Origin: Bacteroidia bacterium | GTDB taxonomy: Bacteria; Bacteroidota; Ignavibacteria; SZUA-365 | Length of the DNA stretch: 64,000 bases | Assembly: GCA_027493955.1 (NCBI GenBank) | Contig: JAOSJT010000001.1 | Coordinates: 2,405,131 to 2,469,130 of the forward strand | Reading direction: 5' to 3' | In this document: piece after piece, positions 50,346-59,800 of the stretch | How positions within the stretch are numbered: the first letter of the stretch is position 1 | How the letters are laid out: every line of letters starts with the position of its first letter | Notes under the pieces: model-generated | What the model saw: only the letters and a program-made list of their open reading frames with translations | What the model was told of the DNA's origin: nothing | Databases searched by the model: none | Position numbers and translations under genes: made by a program

Positions 50346-52835
50346 ATGTTCATCAGTACCATTACCGGGACCGTCACCGAGCTGACGCCCAACAATCAGA
50401 CACGTTACCAGTGCACCGTTACGCTCACCGTTCCCCTGGAAGAGCTGACCAACATCGAGCCCGGGCGGCTCATTGCGACGGAAAACGTGCTGTTCACCTC
50501 CAAGGAGAAGCGCTATACCATTCTCCAGATCATCGACACCTTCCCTGCTCTCACGGACAGCAAGTCCAAGAAAGCGGGCCTGAATATGACTTGCACCGCG
50601 ATACCGCTGGGACAGGAATTGCTGCATCTCGGCGCCCGCAAAGGCACGGAGATCATGCCATCCGACACCTTTCCCGCGCACGGCGGTGGTGTGGAGGTGC
50701 TCGACGATGAGATGACGCGCACCATCATTCACCACATTGCGCCCGACAGCCGGGTGACCGAACACGGCCATCGCATCGACATCGGCAGCTATAGAAGCAA
50801 CCCGAATGTGAGCGTGGGAATGGATCCTTCCTCGCTACTGCGGGGCAACGGGGCGGTGATCAGCGCACGTCCGCGCGCGCGCACGACAATCACCTACAAT
50901 TTGATTTCGGCGCTCTTGCAGCAAATGGAGCAGCACGTGCACGTCGTGTATCTCGATGTAAACAACATGGGCACGCTCTCGCTCGCACCGCTGCTCACCC
51001 AGTTCGAGCATGCCAGTGTGCTGGCGCTGAACGACAAGTTCGTGCCGTCGAGTATTTTCAATGCCATGCGCAATCTGCAGGACCGGTCCATGCACAAGCG
51101 CGCAGTGCTGGATTTCCTCGATATGATGATTCTTCCCTCCGTGCTCGAAGAACGCCGGCATGATTTCAGCTATGCCATTTCGGGTTGGATGCGCGCAAAC
51201 AAAGTCGCCATCTACCGTCCGAACGAGCAGACCATCGATCAGTTCATCAACGACATTCGCGTGGACATTCTCGACGGCACCGAGGAGGACGCCGAGGAGT
51301 ACATCACCGAGCTGATGAACGGCATCGCCGAGACGTATCGCGGGGAGCGTTTCAACGAGAAGAACACCCGCGACTTGCTGGACATGATCGAGGAATTCAG
51401 CCGCGATGCGCGCATTCAGAGCGCGCGCCGCACACTGTACGATCTCAAGGCGGAGGTTACCTCGGTTTTCGAGACGTACTCGAAAGATATTCCCGCACCC
51501 GCGCGCCGTTCCATTCAGGACCTCGTCAATCAGCTCAACGACGACACCAAGTCCAGTCTGCTGGTAGTACAGGGACAAAAAACCACAGACATACTGCGCT
51601 TTGTCGGTACACTCGCGCAGACGCTGGTGGACGAGAGAATCAAGCGCCTGAAAATCCGCACACCGGTGCTGTTCATTTTCAATAACATTGACGACTATGT
51701 CAACCGCAATGGGAACGGCGTCAAGGAAGCGGGGAGCGACCGCTTTGCGGACAGCGTACAGCTCCTGCAGACCAACGGCCGCCGGCATGGGCTCGGCTTC
51801 TGCATCACCGCGGAAAGCGCTTTCGCCATTGATCACTGGCTCGCGCGGCGCGTGGGTTCCTACTTTATAGGACCGATCACCTTTGTGGAAGAGCCCGGCC
51901 GCATCGCCGATCTGCTCAACGTCTCCGAAGATCTTGTGCGTCCGGCAGTACGTTATGAAGACGGTGACTTCCTCTTTACTTCCGCGGATTCGGCGTATCA
52001 CCGCAGAGTGCCCCTCCCCGTGTGCACACCGAAGAACACCTCCGTGATACACGCGTTTCTCGACACGCTGCGCGACGAGCAGGAACGTCGCCGGCAGGAG
52101 TATCAGGCGCAGGAAGACGAGCGGCGGAAGCGCTACGAGGAAGAGCGCGCCAGGCGTCGTGAGGAGCAACCCGTCGAACAGGCGGAGACGACGGAGGCAT
52201 TGCCCGACGCAACGGAAGCACCGCAGCCGGAGCGCGATGAGCGTCGCGGCGGACGGGACCGTCGGGATCGTCGCGATCAGCGGCCACAGCGGGATCAGCG
52301 CGATCAGCGCGATCAGCGCGATACGCGTCGTGAACAAACTGCCCGCGTTTCCGCAGCCGTGCAGCCCGAAGAAGCGCCGACTGTCAGCGCTGAAGTGGAT
52401 TCCGACACCAACACCTCCGCAGACGTGACGCAGGAGACGGCGCAGCCCGCCAATGCGGAAAGAGGCGCTTCGCAACAGGAGCGTCGCACATCGCGGGGGA
52501 AACGTGGCGGCCGCGGGCGGGGGAAGCAGGGACGGAGCGATGCGAACGAGCCGCAAGCTGCGGCAACCACCGAGGCAACGCGTGAATTGATGTTCGAGGA
52601 ATTCGATCCCAATTCAGGCTCCGCGAGCAAAACGACTCCGCCTTCCAGACCGGAAAAAGCCGACAATGATTCGGGCAATGCTGCGACACCTGCCGAGGCT
52701 TCGGCCAACACGGCCGCCGGCGACGCGAAAGCGTCCGACGCGAAAGCGAAGCCCGCGAAACGCCCCGCGCGGCGCCGCGGTGGCAGCACCAAGCCTAAAG
52801 GTGGTTCATCCAAAACGGAAGGAAAGGACGAATAA
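50346..52835 (+). CDS. HerA-like protein with lost P-loop and a long charged tail (829 aa)
   Basis: Start ATG after AGAGGGATTTCAACCT. Residues 1-110 form a beta-rich, HAS-barrel-like domain. The next ~410 residues follow the layout of HerA/FtsK-like ATPases (GMDPSSLLRGNGAVISARPRARTTITYNLISALLQQ ... HVVYLDVNNMG ... VLFIFNNIDDYVNRNGNG). However, the Walker A GxxxxGKS is replaced by ARPRARTT and the Walker B acid pair by NNIDD, so ATP hydrolysis is doubtful. From about 575 the protein is a charged coiled coil (EQERRRQEYQAQEDERRKRYEEERARRREE), then a disordered tail with RDQ repeats and RGG-like stretches (RGKRGGRGRGK) and a KPA-rich end, typical of RNA- or DNA-binding tails. HerA proteins pair with NurA in DNA end processing. 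No NurA is adjacent; its neighbours are dnaX and exonuclease III, so a nucleic-acid role is inferred. Confidence 0.75.
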   Translation: MFISTITGTVTELTPNNQTRYQCTVTLTVPLEELTNIEPGRLIATENVLFTSKEKRYTILQIIDTFPALTDSKSKKAGLNMTCTAIPLGQELLHLGARKGTEIMPSDTFPAHGGGVEVLDDEMTRTIIHHIAPDSRVTEHGHRIDIGSYRSNPNVSVGMDPSSLLRGNGAVISARPRARTTITYNLISALLQQMEQHVHVVYLDVNNMGTLSLAPLLTQFEHASVLALNDKFVPSSIFNAMRNLQDRSMHKRAVLDFLDMMILPSVLEERRHDFSYAISGWMRANKVAIYRPNEQTIDQFINDIRVDILDGTEEDAEEYITELMNGIAETYRGERFNEKNTRDLLDMIEEFSRDARIQSARRTLYDLKAEVTSVFETYSKDIPAPARRSIQDLVNQLNDDTKSSLLVVQGQKTTDILRFVGTLAQTLVDERIKRLKIRTPVLFIFNNIDDYVNRNGNGVKEAGSDRFADSVQLLQTNGRRHGLGFCITAESAFAIDHWLARRVGSYFIGPITFVEEPGRIADLLNVSEDLVRPAVRYEDGDFLFTSADSAYHRRVPLPVCTPKNTSVIHAFLDTLRDEQERRRQEYQAQEDERRKRYEEERARRREEQPVEQAETTEALPDATEAPQPERDERRGGRDRRDRRDQRPQRDQRDQRDQRDTRREQTARVSAAVQPEEAPTVSAEVDSDTNTSADVTQETAQPANAERGASQQERRTSRGKRGGRGRGKQGRSDANEPQAAATTEATRELMFEEFDPNSGSASKTTPPSRPEKADNDSGNAATPAEASANTAAGDAKASDAKAKPAKRPARRRGGSTKPKGGSSKTEGKDE

Positions 52836-52839
52836 CGAC

Positions 52840-53604
52840 GTGAAGCTCGTTTCGTGGAACGTCAACGGCATACGTGCCGTTGCGAAGAAGAATTTCTTTG
52901 ATTATCTCGAAAGCGAATCGCCCGACATCCTGTGCGTGCAGGAAACCAAAGCGCACGAAGAACAGCTCGACGAATCGTTGCTGACCCCGCCGGGGTATTA
53001 CACATACTGGCATTCCGGAGAAAAGCGTGGCTACAGCGGCGTGGCAACCTTTACAAAAAAACGACCGGAATCCGTTTCCCGGGGAACCGAAATCATCCCC
53101 ATGGACACCGAGGGCCGCGTGTTGCGGACGACGTACAAGGATTTTTTCCTGTACAACATCTACTTTCCCAATGGCGGACGCGGCGAGGAACGGCTGCGCT
53201 TCAAACTCGATTTCTACGAGGAGATTCTCACGCATTTCGAGGCCGAACGCGCCGCCGGACACCCGCTGATCATTTGCGGCGATGTGAACACCGCGCACAA
53301 GGAAATCGATCTGAAGAATCCGAAGCAGAACGAAAAAACCTCCGGCTTCATGCCCATTGAACGCGCCTGGCTCGACAAGATCACCGCGCTGGGCTATGTC
53401 GATACTTTTCGGCATTTCTATCCCGACGCCGAGGATCAGTATTCCTGGTGGGACATGCGGACCGGGGCGCGCGCGCGAAACGCGGGCTGGCGGATTGACT
53501 ATTTTATCGTCACCCCCGACGTACTTCCGCGTTGCCGTGACGCCTCGATACAAATGGACGTCCAGGGCGCCGATCACGCGCCCGTGGTGCTGGAACTGAA
53601 ATAG
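52840..53604 (+). CDS. Exodeoxyribonuclease III
   Basis: A 254-residue endonuclease/exonuclease/phosphatase-family enzyme that cleaves DNA at abasic sites and degrades 3' ends. The GTG at 52840 is taken as the start because SWNVNGIRA, the usual N-terminus, begins four residues later, GGAAAGGA lies 12-19 bp upstream, and the longer open frame overlaps the previous gene in another frame. Active-site motifs, all intact: LVSWNVNGIRA, ILCVQETK, YSGVATF, ICGDVNTAHKEIDLKNP (catalytic Asp/Asn), GWRIDYF and VQGADHAPV (catalytic His). The stop of the HerA-like gene is only 4 bp upstream, so the two are translationally close. It is the ExoA/Xth type. A terminator follows. Confidence 0.92.
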   Translation: MKLVSWNVNGIRAVAKKNFFDYLESESPDILCVQETKAHEEQLDESLLTPPGYYTYWHSGEKRGYSGVATFTKKRPESVSRGTEIIPMDTEGRVLRTTYKDFFLYNIYFPNGGRGEERLRFKLDFYEEILTHFEAERAAGHPLIICGDVNTAHKEIDLKNPKQNEKTSGFMPIERAWLDKITALGYVDTFRHFYPDAEDQYSWWDMRTGARARNAGWRIDYFIVTPDVLPRCRDASIQMDVQGADHAPVVLELK

Positions 53605-53612
53605 AATCGGAA

Positions 53613-53645
53613 AAAGGCGGTCAGAATGGCCGCCTTTCTTTATTT
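53613..53645 (+). terminator. Intrinsic terminator after exodeoxyribonuclease III
   Basis: AAAGGCGG / CCGCCTTT (53613-53620, 53630-53637), loop of 9 nt, followed by CTTTATTT. Confidence 0.85.
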
Positions 53646-53658
53646 ACCACGTAGAAAT

Positions 53659-53857
53659 GTTAAACGTGAAACGTTAAACGAGTCGGTTTCAACACCGTAT
53701 TCGCAGAAAAGACGGAACACGCAGAATCGTGATTCGTACGTCGTGAGATTTGCGATCTCTTCACACTACAGATCATCGTTTAACGTTTAACGTTTCACGT
53801 TTAACGGATTACGATCTCTTCACTTTTCACAACATCGTTTAACGTTTCACGTTTAAC
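53659..53857. repeat. Three heptamer arrays in both orientations upstream of polA
   Basis: Forward array 53659-53680 (GTTAAAC and GTGAAAC units) and reverse arrays 53777-53806 and 53836-53857 (GTTTAAC and GTTTCAC units). The arrays can pair with each other over about 20 nt. The rest of the spacer (53646-53945) shows no gene. A TACCTTTA -7-like box at 53904-53911 lies about 35 bp before the polA ATG. Confidence 0.88.
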
Positions 53858-53945
53858 CTCCTTCGTCCCTCGTCCGCCGCTTCCTCCGTATCGTTCACTT
53901 CGCTACCTTTAGTCTTTGTCGGAATCATCACATCTCGCAAGCATT

Positions 53946-56654
53946 ATGGAACGCCTTTTTCTCATCGACGGAATGGCCATCGCATACAGAGCGTACTTCG
54001 CCTTCATCAACCGGCCACTGATAAATTCAAAAGGATTGAACACCAGTGCCCTGTTCGGCTTCGTCAGCACACTGGATAAAATTCTCTCGGACGAAAAACC
54101 GGATCACATCGCGGTGGTGTTCGACACCAAACATCCGACCTTCCGGCATGAACGCTATACCGAGTACAAGGCGACACGCGAAAAAATGCCCGAGGACATG
54201 GTGGAGCAGCTCCCCTGGCTCAAACGCATCGTCGAGGCCTATAACATCCCCTGTCTGGAACTCCCCGGCTGGGAAGCGGACGACGTGATCGGCACTCTGG
54301 CCCGGCGCGGTGAACAGGAAGGTCTCGAATGCTTTCTCGTGACGCCGGATAAGGACTATATGCAACTCGTCACGGAGCAGGTGAAGTTGTTCCGGCCCGG
54401 CAAGACCGCGGATTCCTACGAGATCATCGACATCGAAGGTGTGCGGGATAAATTCGGCGTCCGCCCGGATCAGGTGATCGACGTGCTGGGACTGATGGGC
54501 GACGCCTCCGACAACATCCCCGGTGTTAAGGGTGTCGGAGAAAAAACCGCCATCCCCCTCGTGCAGGAATACGGATCCATTCCTGCGATCTATGACAAGC
54601 TCGACAGCATCCCCAAGGCAGGCCTCCGCCAAAAACTCGAGGATAACAAGGACATGGCCATGCTCTCCCGCGAGCTTGTCACCATCGATGTGCATGCACC
54701 CGTCGAAATCGATCCGCACGAGCTGCGCGCATCGCCGAAGAATATAGCGCTCCTGCGCGAATTGTTCTCCGAACTCGAACTGAAACGTCACCTGCAAAAT
54801 CTGATGGAAGACGCAAGCGCCCCAGAAGGTGAATCGTCCGCCGCGGGAGCCGGCATCCGGACAATAGCATCCGTTGAGCATGATTACATCGTCATCAATG
54901 ACGATCTGGCGCTTGCGGCGATGGTCGCGGAAATTGCCGGGCACGCCGAGTTCTGCTTCGATACGGAGACCAGCGGACTCGATCCCCTGCAATCCGAGCT
55001 CGTCGGACTGTCTTTCGCCGTTCGACCGCAGCATGCATGGTATGTTCCTGCAAATGGCGCACTGCCGATCGATCGCATTCTCGACGCCGTGCGACCTTTG
55101 TTCGACGGCTCCCGCACGCTCATCGGACAGAACGTGAAGTTCGATCTGCTCGTCCTCGCGGCCGCCGGTATGGAAATCGCCGCCCCGCTGTTCGACACCA
55201 TGTTGGCATCCTATGTCATCCGCCCCGACGGCGAGCACGGCATGGACGCTCTCGCGTTCCGCTACCTCGAGTACCAACCGGTCTCAATCGAAACATTGAT
55301 CGGCAAGGGGAAAGGACAGCTCTCCATGGCCGACGTAGCACTCGACGACATCGCGGAATATGCGGCGGAAGACGCCGACGTCACACTGCAGCTCGCCCAC
55401 GCTCTGCGGCGCGACGTCGAAAGTACCGGACAGCAGGCATTGCTCAGCGACATCGAGTTCCCCCTCGTGCATGTGCTCGCCGATATGGAATTCCGCGGTG
55501 TGCGCATAGACATCGACGCGCTTGGCGAAATTTCCGCTGAAATGGAAAAACAGATCGATCAGACGTGCGGCGATATCTATTACCAGGCGGGAGAAATCTT
55601 CAACATCGGTTCGACGAAGCAGCTCGGCCAGATTCTGTTTGAAAAACTGAAGCTGCCTTCGGGAAAAAAAACCAAAACCGGGTATTCCACCGACGTATCG
55701 GTACTCGAATCCCTGCTCGGCCTCCACCCCATCGTGGAACAAATCCTCGGCTATCGGCAGCTCACCAAGCTGAAAAGCACGTATGTGGACGCCCTGCCCC
55801 GCATGGTCAATCCGCGCACGGGACGGGTGCATACGTCTTACAATCAGGCCGTTGCCGCAACGGGACGCCTCAGCTCCACCGATCCCAATCTGCAGAACAT
55901 CCCCATACGCACCGAACGCGGACGGGAGATTCGCCGGGCTTTCGTGCCGGCCGACGACGCGTTTGTCCTCTTGTCGGCGGACTATTCTCAGATAGAACTG
56001 CGTCTCGCCGCAGAGATGTCCGGCGACGCCGGCCTTATGGAGGCCTTCGCAAGCGGCGAGGACATTCACAGCAGTACGGCGATGAAGCTCTTCGATGTGC
56101 CTGCCGGAGAACTGACCGCCGAGATGCGGCGCCGCGCCAAGACGGTGAACTTCGGCATTCTCTACGGCATCAGCGCCTTCGGCCTCGCACAGCGCCTCGG
56201 CATCTCCAACGCGGATGCAAAGGATCTGATTGACCGCTACTTCGACCGCTATCCCGGCATCAACGACTACATGGCGCGCACCATCGCCTTCGCCAAAAAA
56301 CACGGCTATGTCGAGACGCTGCGCGGTCGCCGCCGCTACATCCCCGACATCTCCAGCAGCAACCGCAACGTGCGCATGTTCGCCGAGCGCACCGCCATCA
56401 ACGCCCCCATTCAGGGCAGCGCGGCGGACATGATCAAACTGGCCATGATTGATTTGCACCGCGAACTCCGCCGCCGCAAATCCGTCTCGGCCATGATCAT
56501 GCAGGTCCATGACGAACTGGTTCTGGAAGTGCCTCACGCCGAGTTGGACGAAGTGCGTGAACTCACACTGAACATCATGAAATCCGCCATGCAGCTTCAG
56601 GTCCCCATCGAGGTCGACGCCGGCTGGGGAGCGAACTGGCTGGAAGCTCATTGA
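53946..56654 (+). CDS. polA: DNA polymerase I
   Basis: A 902-residue, three-domain polymerase. The ATG at 53946 (MERLFLIDGMAIAYRAYFAF) is the conserved N-terminus; a TTG ten codons upstream would place the start next to the -7 box. Residues 1-290 are the 5'-3' exonuclease (FDTKHPTFRHERYTEYKATR, DVLGLMGDASDNIPGVKGVGEKTA). About 330-500 are the 3'-5' proofreading exonuclease, with the acidic residues present (FCFDTETSGLD; YAAEDADVTLQL), so proofreading is probably active. About 550-902 form the polymerase: motif A SADYSQIELRLAAEMSGD (about 677-694), motif B RRRAKTVNFGILYGISAFG, motif C IMQVHDELVLEVP. It fills gaps in excision repair and processes Okazaki fragments. It sits downstream of the exonuclease but behind a terminator and its own spacer. 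Confidence 0.96.
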   Translation: MERLFLIDGMAIAYRAYFAFINRPLINSKGLNTSALFGFVSTLDKILSDEKPDHIAVVFDTKHPTFRHERYTEYKATREKMPEDMVEQLPWLKRIVEAYNIPCLELPGWEADDVIGTLARRGEQEGLECFLVTPDKDYMQLVTEQVKLFRPGKTADSYEIIDIEGVRDKFGVRPDQVIDVLGLMGDASDNIPGVKGVGEKTAIPLVQEYGSIPAIYDKLDSIPKAGLRQKLEDNKDMAMLSRELVTIDVHAPVEIDPHELRASPKNIALLRELFSELELKRHLQNLMEDASAPEGESSAAGAGIRTIASVEHDYIVINDDLALAAMVAEIAGHAEFCFDTETSGLDPLQSELVGLSFAVRPQHAWYVPANGALPIDRILDAVRPLFDGSRTLIGQNVKFDLLVLAAAGMEIAAPLFDTMLASYVIRPDGEHGMDALAFRYLEYQPVSIETLIGKGKGQLSMADVALDDIAEYAAEDADVTLQLAHALRRDVESTGQQALLSDIEFPLVHVLADMEFRGVRIDIDALGEISAEMEKQIDQTCGDIYYQAGEIFNIGSTKQLGQILFEKLKLPSGKKTKTGYSTDVSVLESLLGLHPIVEQILGYRQLTKLKSTYVDALPRMVNPRTGRVHTSYNQAVAATGRLSSTDPNLQNIPIRTERGREIRRAFVPADDAFVLLSADYSQIELRLAAEMSGDAGLMEAFASGEDIHSSTAMKLFDVPAGELTAEMRRRAKTVNFGILYGISAFGLAQRLGISNADAKDLIDRYFDRYPGINDYMARTIAFAKKHGYVETLRGRRRYIPDISSSNRNVRMFAERTAINAPIQGSAADMIKLAMIDLHRELRRRKSVSAMIMQVHDELVLEVPHAELDEVRELTLNIMKSAMQLQVPIEVDAGWGANWLEAH

Positions 56655-56767
56655 CGCGGCCGTTCCGCAGCTGACGACGACGATCGCCCCGCAGAATGTA
56701 CTGTACGGAGAATGCGGCAGATCTTCATTCTGCGTCGGCCATCGGCCATCACACAATCCGTAACGCA

Positions 56768-56795
56768 CAGCGGGCCCCCATCAAGGGGCCCGCTG
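56768..56795. terminator. Shared hairpin between polA and the convergent T9SS gene
   Basis: CAGCGGGCCCC / GGGGCCCGCTG (56768-56778, 56785-56795), an 11-bp perfect stem with a 6-nt loop. It lies between two convergent stops. Neither side has a long T-tract. Confidence 0.6.
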
Positions 56796-56818
56796 CGGTT
56801 ATCTGATCTGTCGTGCGT

Positions 56819-59800
56819 TTACCGTGTGATGATCAACGGCCGTGTGACAAAGCCGCCGGCGGAAGAGAGCCGGACAATATACGTACCCGCCGCGAGTGCG
56901 GATACATCGAAGCGCGCGGCATGCAGCCCGGAAGACTGATGCCCCTGCCACACCGTGCTCACCCGCTCACCAAGCTGATTGTACAGCTCGAGGCGAATGT
57001 CCATCGGCGCCGCCATCGCGTAATTGACCGTGACGGAATGCATGGCAGGATTCGGGAAGCTGTGCAGCAACTCGAAATCCGATGGGAACGACGAGGCCCC
57101 GCCGCCGCGCACGGAAAGCACCGTCGTCGTGATGCTCACCGTGTCGGTCGCAAGCGCGTTGCCCTCTTCGTCATAGGTGGTCCACCGCACCACGGGAATA
57201 CCGGACGCTGCGGAGTCGCGTGCGACGACGAGGTTGAAGTACTCGCTCGTACGGCCGGTCGCTATCGGCGTGTCGAAGGTGAACAGTACTTCCGTGGCGC
57301 CCTGCTCGTACCCTTCAAGCATTTCATATCCGCCGCGAAGCGTCGCGCCGTCCCAGTGCTTGCCCGAACCCGCGATGATCACATCGGTAGGCGCTTCCAC
57401 ATTGATGGACAGCCATTTCACGGGCGAACCGCTTCCGGGATTCTGCATGCGCAGACGGTTGGCGTACACACGATCCTTGATCGGATCGCTGATCACCACA
57501 CCCGTCCCGATACCCAACTGCGCTTTCCATGGCCCGTAGGTGTAGATACAACTGTCGCCGTCCGCATGATGCACGACGATCTGCACATTGCCGGTCCAGT
57601 TGCAGGAGTAATTGATGGCGAGATTGAAGCTTACCGCCGCGTTCGCACTGATGAAACCGGTGGCCGGAATCCGCGTGTACGGGCCTGCCCAGGGAGTGGC
57701 GGTGTAATCCACCTGTAGTCCGCCGCCGATGAACGTACATGGCGTCGGCACGGGTGTGATGGTGACATGCGTGATGGGTGACGCGGGCACCTTGTTGTTC
57801 GTTATCGTGAACGACCTGCCCGACAGACTCAACGGGCTGGAGATGAAGGGCTTGACCTTCAGATCGTCACAGCGCTGCAAGGGGGTGCGGTCGCAGGTGT
57901 ACTGGAAGCGCACAACGCAGGAATCCTTGTCATGATGTATGACCAGCGTCACCGACACGGTGTTGGATGGCGTATTCGGCACGGCCTGGAACATGAAATT
58001 GATGTTCGAATTGCAGGCCGGACTGTACAGGAGAATGCCGGAGGTGCTGCCCACCGCTGGAGGCGACACCGGCATACACGGCATGGTCGTGAAGCTGTTG
58101 AGCGTACCGCCCGTGATGTAGTAGGAGATGGACGTGATGGGCGTGCTCGACGCGTTGACAATGGTCGCCTTATAATCGCAGCACAGCGTGTCCAGTTCCG
58201 CCTTGACAAGGGAATCGCAGGGCAGATCCGAACAGGGCGTGATGTCGAAGCAGATGCTGTCGCAAAGGATGCGCTTTACGGGTTGCGGACCCTGGAAATA
58301 GCCGTAGCGGATGCAGACAAGCGCGTCCGTCGGCGGCGTGTCGGTAAACGTCACTGTCTGCGTACTGCTGCCGACCGGAATGTTGAGCGTCGCCGGAGCC
58401 ACAGCGCCTTGGAAGGACTCGAACCAGACGGTTGCCGTGCTCGACGCGCTGTTCGTGAAGGTGATATCCACCGAGTAGGTACAATTACCGCTGGAGTTCG
58501 TGCCGGTGCTTGACACCTGCTTCACCTGCGCCCGCAGCGAGTCGCAGGGATCGCCTGTATCGTCGCAAGGCGGCAAATCAAAGCACACGCTGTCGCAGAC
58601 CACACGCACAGGAGGCTGCTGGCCCAGGGTGATACCGTATCGTATGCACGCCAGTACGTCCGTTGGGGGAATATCCGTGAAAGTGAAAGTCTGCGTACTG
58701 ACTCCGACAGGGAGGTTGGCGCCGGCAGGCACCACGGAGCCCTGGAAGGAATCGAACCAAACCGCTATCGGTCCGGAGGACGTATTGGTGAAATCGATGT
58801 CCACGCTGTAGGTGCAATTGCCAACGGCATCCACGCCTGTCGCGTTGATGGACTTGAACTGTGCCCGCAGCGAGTCGCAGGGATCACCCGACGCACAGGG
58901 AGGCAGGTCGAGACACAAACTGTCGCACAGTTGCGGCGCACCCGTGGGATCGAGCACACCGTAGCGAATGCACACGAAAATATCCGTCGGAGGCGTGTCG
59001 GTAAAGGAGAGCGTGTCCACCGTCGTGCCGGTCGGGATGAGCAACGGCGAGGGATTCACCACACCGGAGAACGACTCGAAATAGCCCATGGTCGGAGCGC
59101 CGGTGTTCGTGAACGTCACGATAACGTCGTACGTGCAGTTCCCGGCCGAATCAACACCGGTATTGAGCACGCCGTTCAGCACCGCTTTGAAGCAGCCCTC
59201 CTTCGACGTGGTGTCCTTGACCACGGTCACGCAGGCGGTTCCGGACTCGAGATTGCCGATCACCTGATCGCTGATCACCGTGCTGTTGATGAGATGCCGC
59301 ACCGCGCCGTTTGCGGCGAAGGTGTTGCACGATGTTGTCTGGTCCTGCGCGCTTGCGGGCACCGTGGCCGTGAACAGCGAGGTCGCGGAATTCCCCGCTG
59401 GTATCGGCGCGGAACCGAAATACCAGCCGAGATTTCTGTCCGCTGCGAGAATTCCCGGCGCCCAGCTGCCCGTAGTGCCGCAGCCGCTGGTAAACATCGC
59501 CGCGGGCGCTCCGGCCGGTGCGAATATGTTGACGTTCGCGAAGCCCGCTGTCGCATTCCGATAGCCCGTCGCAAGCGGCGAGGTGGATATCGGTGATGCA
59601 AAGCCGATATCGAACGCGCTTCCCCGCGGACTGCACGGACCGAGTATCAGATTGTCGTTGGGTGCATTGTCGCGCGGCAACAGATCGGCGAAGGTGACAT
59701 GCCGCAAACCGACGCTGCCCGGCGCTACAGTGAGACGCAGACGGTAGTTGACGTTCGATCCGGCAAGTGTATTCACCGTCGACGCCCAGCTTGTGGTATC

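Noticed and set aside
52666-52839. 58-codon N-terminal extension of exodeoxyribonuclease III
   Set aside because: It lies in another frame of the tail of the HerA-like gene, and the family N-terminus begins at the GTG at 52840.
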